From positions 1 through 25,050 of IMG/VR virus record IMGVR_UViG_3300035698_004713: 25,050 bases of DNA; one strand, written 5' to 3'. The notes below the pieces were generated by a model that made no database searches, was not told where the DNA came from, and was given only the letters and a program-made list of their open reading frames with translations. A program made the position numbers and the translations under genes. Below, in pieces: positions 1-6,699 of this stretch (positions within the stretch are counted from its first letter, which is position 1; each line of letters starts with the position of its first letter). Origin of the DNA: a virus.

Positions 1-81
1 AACAAAAACGGGGAGCTGAAATATGCTTTTTTTTTAAGAATGGCGCTCCCGGCACTTAGGGCAGAAAATGGAAAGGAATAA
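1..81 (+). CDS. Possible 3' end of an upstream gene (partial)
   Basis: The first frame is open from base 1 to a TAA at 79-81 and would end in ...MALPALRAENGKE. It stops three bases before the next start codon, which is the spacing expected of an operon neighbour. A second frame is also open, to a TAG at 57-59, so the choice rests only on spacing. The product is not recognisable from 26 residues. A 6-bp inverted repeat (GGGAGC at 11-16, GCTCCC at 45-50) lies inside. Confidence 0.35.
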   Translation, partial: NKNGELKYAFFLRMALPALRAENGKE

Positions 82-84
82 AAA

Positions 85-816
85 ATGAGTATAATATACC
101 GCCCCAAAGGAAAAGCTCTCGAGTATTCACCACTCGCAGCAAACCTATACAAAGGCTGTGGTCATGCCTGTACATATTGTTTTGCTCCAAAGGCAACCTT
201 TACAGATCGTGAAGTCTTTTCTTCGCAAGAATACATAAGACCGAGGCCAAACGTAATAGAACAACTTGAAAAAGATGCTGTTAAATTTCAAGGGACTGAT
301 AAGCCGGTTCTGCTTTCTTTTACCACAGATCCATACCAGACAGTCGATGTTTATTGCAGGTTAACCAGAAAAGCCTTAATTGTTTTAAACGAAAACAATA
401 TCCCGGTTACCATTCTAACCAAAGGTGGACTTTCGGCTTGTAGAGATTTTGACATACTTGTTCAAAACCCCAAAAATGCCTTTTCTGTAACTCTTACAAC
501 AGATGATATCCAGGAGTCTCTAAAATGGGAACCATGTGCGGCACCGCCAGGTGATAGAATCCTCTCGCTTAAAATAGCTCATAATCGAGGTATTAAAACA
601 TGGGTATCTTTTGAGCCGGTTATTAATCCCGATGCCGTTATTCGAATGATACAAAGGACACACACTTTTGTTGACCTCTACAAAGTCGGAAAGCTCAACT
701 ATCATCCACTTGCCAAGACAATCGACTGGAAAGAATTTCTTTTTCGTGTTGAGGCGGAGCTTGATAAGTATGGGAAAGAACGGTATATTAAGAAAGATTT
801 GGAAGCTTATAGGTGA
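85..816 (+). CDS. SplB-like radical SAM protein
   Basis: The 243-residue product resembles the SplB/COG1533 branch of radical SAM enzymes, which use a 4Fe-4S cluster to cleave S-adenosylmethionine. The cluster motif CxxxCxxC is visible at C25, C29 and C32 (CGHACTYC), near the N-terminus as expected. The segment FTTDPYQ around residue 80 and TILTKGG around residue 110 are typical of this branch. Members range from spore photoproduct lyase to uncharacterised phage enzymes; the real substrate cannot be told from sequence. AAAGGA at 73-78 provides a ribosome site. It is the only clearly metabolic or nucleic-acid-modifying gene in the window and sits upstream of the packaging genes. Family is secure, function is not. 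Confidence 0.8.
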   Translation: MSIIYRPKGKALEYSPLAANLYKGCGHACTYCFAPKATFTDREVFSSQEYIRPRPNVIEQLEKDAVKFQGTDKPVLLSFTTDPYQTVDVYCRLTRKALIVLNENNIPVTILTKGGLSACRDFDILVQNPKNAFSVTLTTDDIQESLKWEPCAAPPGDRILSLKIAHNRGIKTWVSFEPVINPDAVIRMIQRTHTFVDLYKVGKLNYHPLAKTIDWKEFLFRVEAELDKYGKERYIKKDLEAYR

Positions 817-824
817 AACATATC

Positions 825-848
825 TTGACAAACGATAATAAATATAAT
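825..848 (+). promoter_or_regulatory. Candidate promoter for the RNA leader and HNH gene
   Basis: A perfect TATAAT at 843-848 lies just after the radical SAM stop codon, with a perfect TTGACA at 825-830. The spacer is only 12 bp rather than about 17, so they are not an ideal pair; the -10 box may act alone or with an activator. A start 6-7 bases after the -10 would fall at about 855, exactly where the structured RNA begins at 854. That coincidence is the main support. Confidence 0.4.
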
Positions 849-853
849 AGTTT

Positions 854-921
854 AAGGGAACGGATAGGGTCATTCCCGAAAAGGCGGCCTCTCACCGTCC
901 TGCCGTTCCCTTCTAATGAGA
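854..921 (+). ncRNA. Pseudoknotted three-way-junction RNA, copy 1 (leader of HNH gene)
   Basis: A perfect 10-bp stem P1 pairs AAGGGAACGG (854-863) with CCGTTCCCTT (903-912). It encloses hairpin P2 (867-869 with 875-877) and hairpin P3 (882-887 with 895-901, one bulged T). P2 and P3 are separated by GAAA, and P3 and P1 by one G. The 7-base P3 loop CCTCTCA (888-894) can pair with TGAGA (917-921), four bases beyond P1, forming a pseudoknot. Part of the same loop (CCTC) could instead pair with GAGG of the ribosome site at 930-933. The same architecture recurs at 14542-14615. I do not recognise a named family. A competing pairing of 856-860 with 873-877 exists. Confidence 0.55.
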
Positions 922-938
922 TAACAATGGAGGTTGTT

Positions 939-1487
939 ATGAAAAAACTCACACAAAAACGCTTGAAAGAAATTTTACACTATGATCCGAAAACTGGTAT
1001 TTTTACGTGGTTGGTGTCACGAGGGGGATCAAAAAAAGATGCTATTGCAGGATGCATAAACACTCCCGGATACAGAACGATCAGCGTAGACTATAGGCGC
1101 TATAACGCCTCGCGGTTGGCGTGGTTATATGTAGAGGGTTACTTTCCTGAAAACGATATCGATCACATAGACAGAATTAGACACAACAACAAGTGGGAAA
1201 ATTTACGGCATGTCTCTAAATCGTGCAACCTCCATAATCAAAAAATACACAAAGACAACAAGACTGGAATAACAGGAGTTTCGTGGAATAAAGAAAAACA
1301 GAAATGGCGGGTGAGGATAGCAATATTAGGCAAAGAGCTTTTTTTAGGACATTTTACAAAAAAAATTGATGCAGCCATGGCAAGGTGGCGGGGCGAGGTC
1401 AAGCATGGGCCCCTTGGATGCAACACGACGTCAACAGCCTATAGATACATACAGAAACATGGAAATAACAGTGCAGCTAATCGATAA
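939..1487 (+). CDS. HNH endonuclease with AP2 DNA-binding domain
   Basis: The 182-residue protein has an HNH nuclease core at about residues 59-101 (D75, H76, N84, then ENL at 87-89 and N97). An AP2-type DNA-binding domain follows at about 109-155 (TGITGVSW, the WRVRI strand, LGHF). This arrangement is typical of phage homing-type HNH endonucleases. I chose the ATG at 939 because GGAGG at 929-933 is well placed for it. The frame is open further upstream to 813, but that stretch holds the structured RNA. The gene overlaps the predicted terminase start by 29 bases. HNH proteins next to terminase genes can also assist cos cleavage (HK97 gp74 is the known case), so it may be a homing element or a packaging helper. 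Confidence 0.8.
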   Translation: MKKLTQKRLKEILHYDPKTGIFTWLVSRGGSKKDAIAGCINTPGYRTISVDYRRYNASRLAWLYVEGYFPENDIDHIDRIRHNNKWENLRHVSKSCNLHNQKIHKDNKTGITGVSWNKEKQKWRVRIAILGKELFLGHFTKKIDAAMARWRGEVKHGPLGCNTTSTAYRYIQKHGNNSAANR

Positions 1488-3405
1488 AAATTATACAAAA
1501 GACGAAGTTGTATGGTTAATGCAACAAATAGATGACCTTACTGATGAAAAAATCACACTAAAAGTTTCAGATGTAGCGGCACAATGCCGGATTATGCCAG
1601 TAGGAACTCCCTTTCCAGGCGTTTGGAATAACGAGAAGACGCCCTATTTAATTGAATTTATGGATGACGTTGGGGAGCTAAGCCCTGTCGAAGTGTCTGT
1701 TTTCATGAAAGCCCATCAAATTGGGGCAACATCAGCTATCGAAAATGCCATTTTATATATAATAAAACACGCTCCGGGGCCCTGCCTCTATACAACTGCC
1801 ACAGATCCGCTCGGAAAAGAATGGTCTGAGAACAGGTTTGATCCAATGATTGCTCAAGCTGGCATGCAAAACCTTATTTTCTCACAATCGACAAAACGTG
1901 GCAGTAAAAAAACCGGAGACAAGACGCTCCTGAAGGAGTTTCCGGGCGGACGCATAAAGATTGCAGGCTATGGCAGTACCGCGGCTTTCCGTTCATCTTC
2001 TTACCGTTATTTTTTTGGGGACGAAATAGACGAAGCAAGTCTTGATCTAAAAAAACAGGGAAACGCCCTGGAGCAAGCCGAAGGCCGGACATCCGCATAT
2101 AAAGCAAAACGCAAGATAATACTTTTCAGCACTCCGATTGAAATCGATCTATCAAATGTTTATGTTGCCTATCTTTTAGGAGACCAGCGTAAATATTTTG
2201 TGCCGTGCCCACATTTCGGATTCATGCAGGAGCTTGAATTTAAACATTTAAAATACAATAGAGACAAAGACGGTTTGCTTGATATAGAATCTGTCAGATA
2301 TGAATGCCAGGGATCCGAATGTGATGAATTTTTTTATAATTATCACAAAGCCGGAATGTATTCATCCGGGCGCTGCGAGTGGAGACCGACCAAAAAGGCA
2401 AAGCGTGTAAATTACAGATCACGTCACATGAATTGCCTTTACTCTCCACCAGGGATGATCACCTGGTCGGACGTTGTGCAGAAATATATTGATGCAATCG
2501 AAAGTAATGACCCGGGCAAATTAAAAACCTTTGAAACGCTTTATCTCGGATGGCCATACCGGGAAAAGGGAGAAAAGCCGGAATTCGTAAAAGTCATTTC
2601 GCACAGATCGAATTATCAATCAAAGACCGTTCCGGACGGAGTTCTCTTTTTAACACTTGGGGCGGATGTTCAGGGGGATAGGTTAGAGCTTGAAATTTGC
2701 GGGCATGGCAGGCAATATAAAACCTGGTCGATTGATTATGTGGTTATTCCCGGCGATACCAAAGCGGTTACAAAGGGCGCTTGGCCGAAGTTTCGGGAAA
2801 TGTTCCTTGCAGGATATTTTGTTTATGGAAATGCGAGAGGTAAATATGCACCGCAAATGGCTTTCATAGATTCTAATTACCGAACGGCCACGGTTGAAGA
2901 GTTTTGCGGAACCGTCCAGGGCCTTTTTCCTATCATTGGTCAAGATAAATTCAGCAATCCGCAACAGAAATTTAGAATTAATCAGTTACCAGGCACAAAT
3001 TTAATGTCTGTAAGGATCGCTACAAACTATCATAAAGACATTGTTTATAATTCTTTACGTACTGAAAGCGAACCAGGGCAAGATACACCTATCGGTTATC
3101 CTGAATTTCCGTATAATTACGACGATAAGTATTTTAAAATGCTCAATGCGGAATATAAAAGAGGCAAAAGAAAGGGCAATAAGATCGAATATGAATATTA
3201 TTGTCCCCAGGGAAAACGGAACGAGGCCCTGGATTGCCGCGTTTACAATATCGCAGCAAGAGAAGTCCTATATTATCAAACCATGGAAATGATGGAAGAT
3301 GCTATTGAGCAATACGAGCAACAGGTTAAACGGAAAATATTGGTAAGCGAGAAGGTTGAGTATTTTTACAGTCACATGGAAAATATTGGAGTATTTAAAG
3401 CTTGA
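1459..3405 (+). CDS. terL: Terminase large subunit, GpA family
   Basis: The 648-residue protein is a lambda GpA-type packaging motor: an N-terminal ATPase that translocates DNA and a C-terminal nuclease that cuts concatemers. A Walker-A-like segment KAHQIGAT starts at K84, and a Walker B strand ends in D188-E189 (FFGDEID). Nuclease acidic residues are D403 (GADVQGD), D471 (AFIDSN) and D592 (EALDCR). A cysteine-containing insert between them looks like a partly degraded zinc site (CPHF where CPHC is usual). The frame extends upstream to 1366, but that part overlaps the HNH gene heavily. I prefer the ATG at 1459, although no strong ribosome site decides this; 1519 is an alternative. No small terminase gene is visible in the window. 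Confidence 0.92.
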   Translation: MEITVQLIDKNYTKDEVVWLMQQIDDLTDEKITLKVSDVAAQCRIMPVGTPFPGVWNNEKTPYLIEFMDDVGELSPVEVSVFMKAHQIGATSAIENAILYIIKHAPGPCLYTTATDPLGKEWSENRFDPMIAQAGMQNLIFSQSTKRGSKKTGDKTLLKEFPGGRIKIAGYGSTAAFRSSSYRYFFGDEIDEASLDLKKQGNALEQAEGRTSAYKAKRKIILFSTPIEIDLSNVYVAYLLGDQRKYFVPCPHFGFMQELEFKHLKYNRDKDGLLDIESVRYECQGSECDEFFYNYHKAGMYSSGRCEWRPTKKAKRVNYRSRHMNCLYSPPGMITWSDVVQKYIDAIESNDPGKLKTFETLYLGWPYREKGEKPEFVKVISHRSNYQSKTVPDGVLFLTLGADVQGDRLELEICGHGRQYKTWSIDYVVIPGDTKAVTKGAWPKFREMFLAGYFVYGNARGKYAPQMAFIDSNYRTATVEEFCGTVQGLFPIIGQDKFSNPQQKFRINQLPGTNLMSVRIATNYHKDIVYNSLRTESEPGQDTPIGYPEFPYNYDDKYFKMLNAEYKRGKRKGNKIEYEYYCPQGKRNEALDCRVYNIAAREVLYYQTMEMMEDAIEQYEQQVKRKILVSEKVEYFYSHMENIGVFKA

Positions 3406-3430
3406 CAAGTAAAAAACAATAAATTATGTA
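3402..3430 (+). promoter_or_regulatory. Weak candidate promoter over the terL stop codon
   Basis: A consensus TTGACA at 3402-3407 overlaps the terL stop codon. Seventeen bases later comes TATGTA (3425-3430), which matches the -10 consensus at only three positions. If real, it would drive the 11-codon ORF and end at the terminator at 3565-3600. The -35 lies in CTTGACAAG, a palindrome repeated at the next promoter (3658-3666). Confidence 0.25.
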
Positions 3431-3486
3431 GCAAACATTGCATTAATAATTATATCACTTAACCATTAACCTTACAGGAGGCTCAA

Positions 3487-3522
3487 ATGAAGAAATTTAT
3501 ATTGAAACATCCCATTTTGTAG
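3487..3522 (+). CDS. 11-codon ORF with a strong ribosome site
   Basis: ATG at 3487 opens an 11-residue peptide, MKKFILKHPIL, ending in TAG at 3520-3522. A full AGGAGG at 3476-3481 stands five bases before the ATG, which is stronger than for many long genes here. It is followed by an intrinsic terminator 43 bases later, with no other gene between. It could be a small protein, a leader peptide linked to termination, or the stub of a lost gene. No family can be assigned at this length. Confidence 0.4.
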   Translation: MKKFILKHPIL

Positions 3523-3564
3523 GCTAACGTTATATAAAACTTATATCGAAATAAAAATAAAAGC

Positions 3565-3600
3565 AAAAGGGCGGTCGCACAGATCGCCCTTTTTTATTTT
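3565..3600 (+). terminator. Intrinsic terminator after terL and the short ORF
   Basis: GGGCGGTC (3569-3576) pairs with GATCGCCC (3582-3589) as eight pairs, including one G-T, around the loop GCACA. The stem is preceded by AAAA and followed by TTTTTTATTTT. This is a textbook rho-independent terminator and might also work on the other strand because of the flanking A run. It separates the terminase transcript from the head operon. Confidence 0.88.
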
Positions 3601-3623
3601 CTCCAACAGCTAATATCATTTTT

Positions 3624-3656
3624 CCTACTAAAAACCCACTATTTTCCTACTATTTT
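3624..3656 (+). repeat. Three tandem 11-bp iterons upstream of the head promoter
   Basis: Three contiguous units read CCTACTAAAAA (3624-3634), CCCACTATTTT (3635-3645) and CCTACTATTTT (3646-3656). The period is exactly 11 bp, about one helical turn, and the array ends two bases before the TTGACA at 3659. Each unit carries an A or T tract, so it could bind a regulator in phase, act as an UP element, or simply bend DNA. A further T tract at 3619-3623 continues the phase. Confidence 0.6.
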
Positions 3657-3658
3657 AC

Positions 3659-3687
3659 TTGACAAGCCTTTAAATATTGTGTAAATG
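3659..3687 (+). promoter_or_regulatory. Candidate promoter of the head-tail operon
   Basis: A consensus TTGACA at 3659-3664 lies downstream of the terminator and directly after the 11-bp iterons. The best -10 at the normal 17-bp spacing is TAAATG (3682-3687), which is poor. A poor -10 beside a good repeat array fits a promoter that needs a late activator. A new promoter is required here because the terminator at 3565-3600 should stop upstream transcripts. The ribosome site AGAGG (3716-3720) of the first head gene follows. Confidence 0.45.
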
Positions 3688-3726
3688 GCTTTTTTATATA
3701 CTACATCTTGTATAAAGAGGCCATTT

Positions 3727-3966
3727 ATGCTGTTCGACACCCTTGCTGAATACGATGAAGAAATCACTTTTGTTCGCAAACACATGCGAGATGCTGTTTG
3801 GGCTAAGGATTACCGACTTAATACCGGGCAATCTGACCAGCGCCAAGTAATGGATTTAAAGGAAATCAGGCTGTATCTGAACCAGCTAACCTCCGAACGG
3901 CAAGCGTTTTATGAAGACTCTATCGGCGCAAGCGTAACCGGCATAACAGTCAGGAGGTCTGCATGA
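3727..3966 (+). CDS. gpW-like head-tail joining protein
   Basis: This 79-residue protein lies between the terminase and portal, the place of lambda gpW (68 residues), which closes the filled head and lets the next connector bind. The ending of the helical region, IRLYLNQLTSER, resembles the gpW pattern in which a second helix ends in a similar (Y/L)I..LE motif. The ATG at 3727 is preferred because AGAGG lies six bases upstream; an ATG at 3685 has no ribosome site. The stop overlaps the portal start as ATGA. Assignment rests on order, size and weak similarity. Confidence 0.6.
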   Translation: MLFDTLAEYDEEITFVRKHMRDAVWAKDYRLNTGQSDQRQVMDLKEIRLYLNQLTSERQAFYEDSIGASVTGITVRRSA

Positions 3967-5648
3967 TTTCCTGGCTAAAATCTAAACTTTCTAAAAGCAA
4001 TCCAACAGAAAACCTACCTACCGTACAGGAAAAACTACAAACCGTACACGACGAAATTGCACAGCAATTAATATCCGGCTATCGAAGCCGTCAAGATTTT
4101 AGCGGCGATAAAATGTCGGGCGGCATGAACTATGATACTGCTTTTGGTATTGATACCTACTCTATGCGGCAAAAATCAATCCGGGCGTACTGGGAAAGTA
4201 TGCAAGCAAGAGGTATAATCAACCGCCTTGTCGATACGGTCATAAATACAGGTCTTTCGCTCGAATCAACTCCAGTATCATCCATGCTCGGATTATCCCA
4301 GGAAGAACGCAAGGAAATATCTAACAAAATAGAAACCAGGTTCAGCCTTTGGGCCAATTCAAAGGGCTGCGATCTCTCAAAAGAGAATACGCTCGGTCAA
4401 ATTGAAAGAATCTTATACAGAAATCAGCTTGTAAAAGGCGATTACTTCGCAGCGCTCCCATTTTCGAGTGATCCCTCTTTAATGAATCCACTACAAATCA
4501 AAGTCATAAAACCCGAACTGGTATCGACTCCTTTTGATTCAAAAATTAAGCAGGAAATTATAAACAGGGGTAACTATATCGTTGACGGTGTAGAGTTTAA
4601 CGAAAACGACGAAGAGGTTGCTATCCATGTCCGGGTTAAGAAAAAAGGCAAAGCAGGCGGGCTTAATTTACAATTTAATAGTTTATTTGGTAACGCAGGC
4701 TTGCCCGGACAGTATGAATGGGTAAGGTTTCCGAAATATGGCCCTATTTCTGGTCGTGTCGTTTTACTCCATGGAAAAGTTCAGGAATTCGGCAATGAAC
4801 CCAGGGGCATACCGGCGCTCGCGCACGTAGCACATGAGCTTGAAAAAATCACAGATTACTCTTTGCTCGAATTAATGGCGGCTATTGCAAACGCAACCAC
4901 GGCCATGATCGTTGAACCCGGCGAAAACGCACCGGCAACAAATCCTTTTCCGGGTAATTCTTTTGTACCTCCCAGCCTGGTACAGACTGCCGAAGATTTA
5001 ACCGTGGCCGCAGCATCAACCGATGAAGGATATTCCAATATCGGGAAAACTGTACTGAAAAATACCGGCGGCCTTTTGGTTGCTGGTTTAAAGGCCGGTG
5101 AAAAACTTAAAAGTCATGACACGAAACGGCCAAACGTAAACTTTGGGGATTTCGTTGACAGCATTACAAAATATCTGTCCGCTTCTCTCTCTATTCCGGT
5201 TGAAATATTAAGCATGGCCTTCAACAATAATTTCAGTGCATCCAGGGCATCTATAAAACTTTATTGGCAAAGCGTTTTTGTCAGGCGTGATGACTTTACG
5301 GCAGATTTTAAAACACCCGTATTTAATTCATGGCTTTTGGGCGAAGTTGGCACCGGCAATCTAATTTTGAAGGGCTTTGAAGACCACCAGTTGAGGCAGG
5401 CGTGGCAGTCCGCTTCCTGGATAGGCATTCCAAGTCCTTCAATTGATCCAGGAAAAGAAGAAAAAGCGGCGCAAATCAGGGTAGCGGAAGGCTTTACAAC
5501 TCGTGAGCAGGAAGCACAGAGGCGACACGGAACGAGTTTTGACAGCAATGTTGAACGGCTCGCATCTGAAAATAAGCGACTCGCGGAAGCTAACGAGCCA
5601 ATAACGAAACAAAAAGAACAAAACACACAACCTCAAAAAGCAGCATAA
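3963..5648 (+). CDS. Portal protein, lambda family
   Basis: The 561-residue protein matches lambda-type portals (gpB is 533 residues), which form the dodecameric ring through which DNA enters and leaves the capsid. Family features include an N-terminal segment from about residue 56 (YDTAFGIDTYSMRQKSIRAY), a region near 284 (ALAHVAHELEKITDYSLLEL) and the C-terminal core PVEILSMAFNNNFSASRA near 412. The C-terminus is a charged, glutamine- and asparagine-rich tail that is probably flexible. AGGAGG at 3952-3957 serves the start, and the gene overlaps its neighbour's stop codon on each side, so translation is likely coupled. Confidence 0.92.
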   Translation: MISWLKSKLSKSNPTENLPTVQEKLQTVHDEIAQQLISGYRSRQDFSGDKMSGGMNYDTAFGIDTYSMRQKSIRAYWESMQARGIINRLVDTVINTGLSLESTPVSSMLGLSQEERKEISNKIETRFSLWANSKGCDLSKENTLGQIERILYRNQLVKGDYFAALPFSSDPSLMNPLQIKVIKPELVSTPFDSKIKQEIINRGNYIVDGVEFNENDEEVAIHVRVKKKGKAGGLNLQFNSLFGNAGLPGQYEWVRFPKYGPISGRVVLLHGKVQEFGNEPRGIPALAHVAHELEKITDYSLLELMAAIANATTAMIVEPGENAPATNPFPGNSFVPPSLVQTAEDLTVAAASTDEGYSNIGKTVLKNTGGLLVAGLKAGEKLKSHDTKRPNVNFGDFVDSITKYLSASLSIPVEILSMAFNNNFSASRASIKLYWQSVFVRRDDFTADFKTPVFNSWLLGEVGTGNLILKGFEDHQLRQAWQSASWIGIPSPSIDPGKEEKAAQIRVAEGFTTREQEAQRRHGTSFDSNVERLASENKRLAEANEPITKQKEQNTQPQKAA

Positions 5649-5968
5649 TGGCAACCAGAATATTTGAAATAACAAATACAGAATGGCGTAGAATTACCTA
5701 TCCTGACGATGTTGGTACGTGCTGGAAAAAAACCGGTGGCGATGTCTTTGTATGTTCAAAAGCATCCGGTAAGGATTGGCGCTTGGTTCATGATGGCAAA
5801 GTAGCTTTCCTGATTGAAGGTAGCGAGAAGTTAGTTACTGAAACCATACATGAGATTGAGGAGTTTACAACTGAGAAGCTGGCGCTTGAGCAAATCAAGA
5901 AGTTGGGGTTGAAATATGATGCTCCTGAGATTCTTGAAGCGGAAGCAGTCGGCATCAGAAATATATGA
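5648..5968 (+). CDS. Unknown structural protein, CWKKTGG paralogue A
   Basis: This 106-residue protein has no family I recognise. Its first 31 residues align without gaps to those of the next gene, sharing 15 identical positions, including W13, I16, T17 and the block CWKKTGG at 25-31. The second half is unlike the neighbour: charged, helical-looking and rich in glutamate and lysine. The ATG overlaps the portal stop codon (TAATG), so translation is likely coupled. It starts a five-gene insertion between portal and protease. A small surface or decoration protein is possible but unproven. Confidence 0.7.
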   Translation: MATRIFEITNTEWRRITYPDDVGTCWKKTGGDVFVCSKASGKDWRLVHDGKVAFLIEGSEKLVTETIHEIEEFTTEKLALEQIKKLGLKYDAPEILEAEAVGIRNI

Positions 5969-5992
5969 GTAAATAATTAACGAGGGAAAAAA

Positions 5993-6295
5993 ATGGCTAC
6001 AATTGCAATTACACTTTCTAAAACGGTTTGGACGAAGATAACGGCAGCCGGTGAATCAGGCTCCTGTTGGAAAAAAACAGGCGGAACTATCATTGTTGAC
6101 CATACAGACGCTGAAGGTGGCGCTACTTTGACACTGGCAAACGTGAACGTTACAATTGCAAAGTCAAAGAGAATTCCGCTTGACATCGATGATAACAACA
6201 CCTTGAGCTTACCCGCTGATAATGCAAGCGATGTATTTTATGCACTTGCAACCGGTGAGGGCGATTCTAACATTTTAGCAGTGGATGTGATATAA
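5993..6295 (+). CDS. Unknown structural protein, CWKKTGG paralogue B
   Basis: The 100-residue protein begins MATIAITLSKTVW and carries CWKKTGG at residues 25-31, matching the preceding gene. The remainder is predicted beta-rich (GATLTLANVNVTIAKSKRIPLDI) with no charged helical tail. The pair looks like a duplication followed by divergence of the second halves. GAGGG at 5982-5986 precedes the start, and the stop overlaps the next ATG (TATAATGG). Beta-rich composition and location suggest a virion component; function unknown. Confidence 0.7.
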   Translation: MATIAITLSKTVWTKITAAGESGSCWKKTGGTIIVDHTDAEGGATLTLANVNVTIAKSKRIPLDIDDNNTLSLPADNASDVFYALATGEGDSNILAVDVI

Positions 6296-6699
6296 TGGGC
6301 GGCATAGGCGGCGGCTTTAGCGCACAAATATGGAAGGAAGTAAAAGAAATTGCTGCATCAATCTTTACGCTTACCGAAACCGGCGGCACATTAACCACTG
6401 ACGGGTCTGAACAGAATACATATATCAATGATGCCCCCGCTGGTCTGTATACACCGAAGGCGTTTATCATTGACCTTACCAACAGTCAAGCCGGGGAGAC
6501 CATTGTCGTTAAGGTCTATTATCGTATAAAATCAGGCGGTGATTATATCAAAGAAGTTGAAACATCATTTGCGGGTGTTCAAGATCCAGAGTTGGCGTTG
6601 TTTGAACTTCACGATAATCGTTATGGTGTTAAAGTAACCGCTGAATTGACGGCTGGTGTCAACCGTGATTATGATTGGGAAGCAACATACGAATTATGA
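6295..6699 (+). CDS. Unknown beta-rich structural protein
   Basis: This is a 134-residue protein starting MGGIGGGFSAQIW, with alternating hydrophobic strands (AFIIDLTNSQ, ETIVVKVYYRIKSGGDYIKEV, YGVKVTAELTAG) that suggest a beta-sandwich. A glycine-rich MxGIGG start is shared with the gene at 7442. The start overlaps the upstream stop codon, and its own stop overlaps the next start as ATGA. No catalytic motif is visible. It belongs to the five-gene insertion between portal and protease and is most likely a virion or capsid-surface protein. Confidence 0.65.
   Translation: MGGIGGGFSAQIWKEVKEIAASIFTLTETGGTLTTDGSEQNTYINDAPAGLYTPKAFIIDLTNSQAGETIVVKVYYRIKSGGDYIKEVETSFAGVQDPELALFELHDNRYGVKVTAELTAGVNRDYDWEATYEL

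Noticed and set aside
813-938. Longer HNH protein from the ATG at 813
   Set aside because: This stretch contains the structured RNA and a TATAAT, and GGAGG at 929-933 fits the ATG at 939.
1366-1458. Longer terminase start at 1366
   Set aside because: The added 31 residues are basic, glycine-rich and read out of the HNH coding sequence; the GpA-like part begins later.
1541-1547. CTGATGA followed by AAA, as in a hammerhead ribozyme core
   Set aside because: It is inside terL coding sequence and no flanking helices or GAAA partner are present.
3523-3548. Palindrome TAACGTTA and AT-rich inverted repeat ATATAA..TTATAT
   Set aside because: Short AT-rich symmetry is expected by chance here and no att core or second copy is seen in the window.
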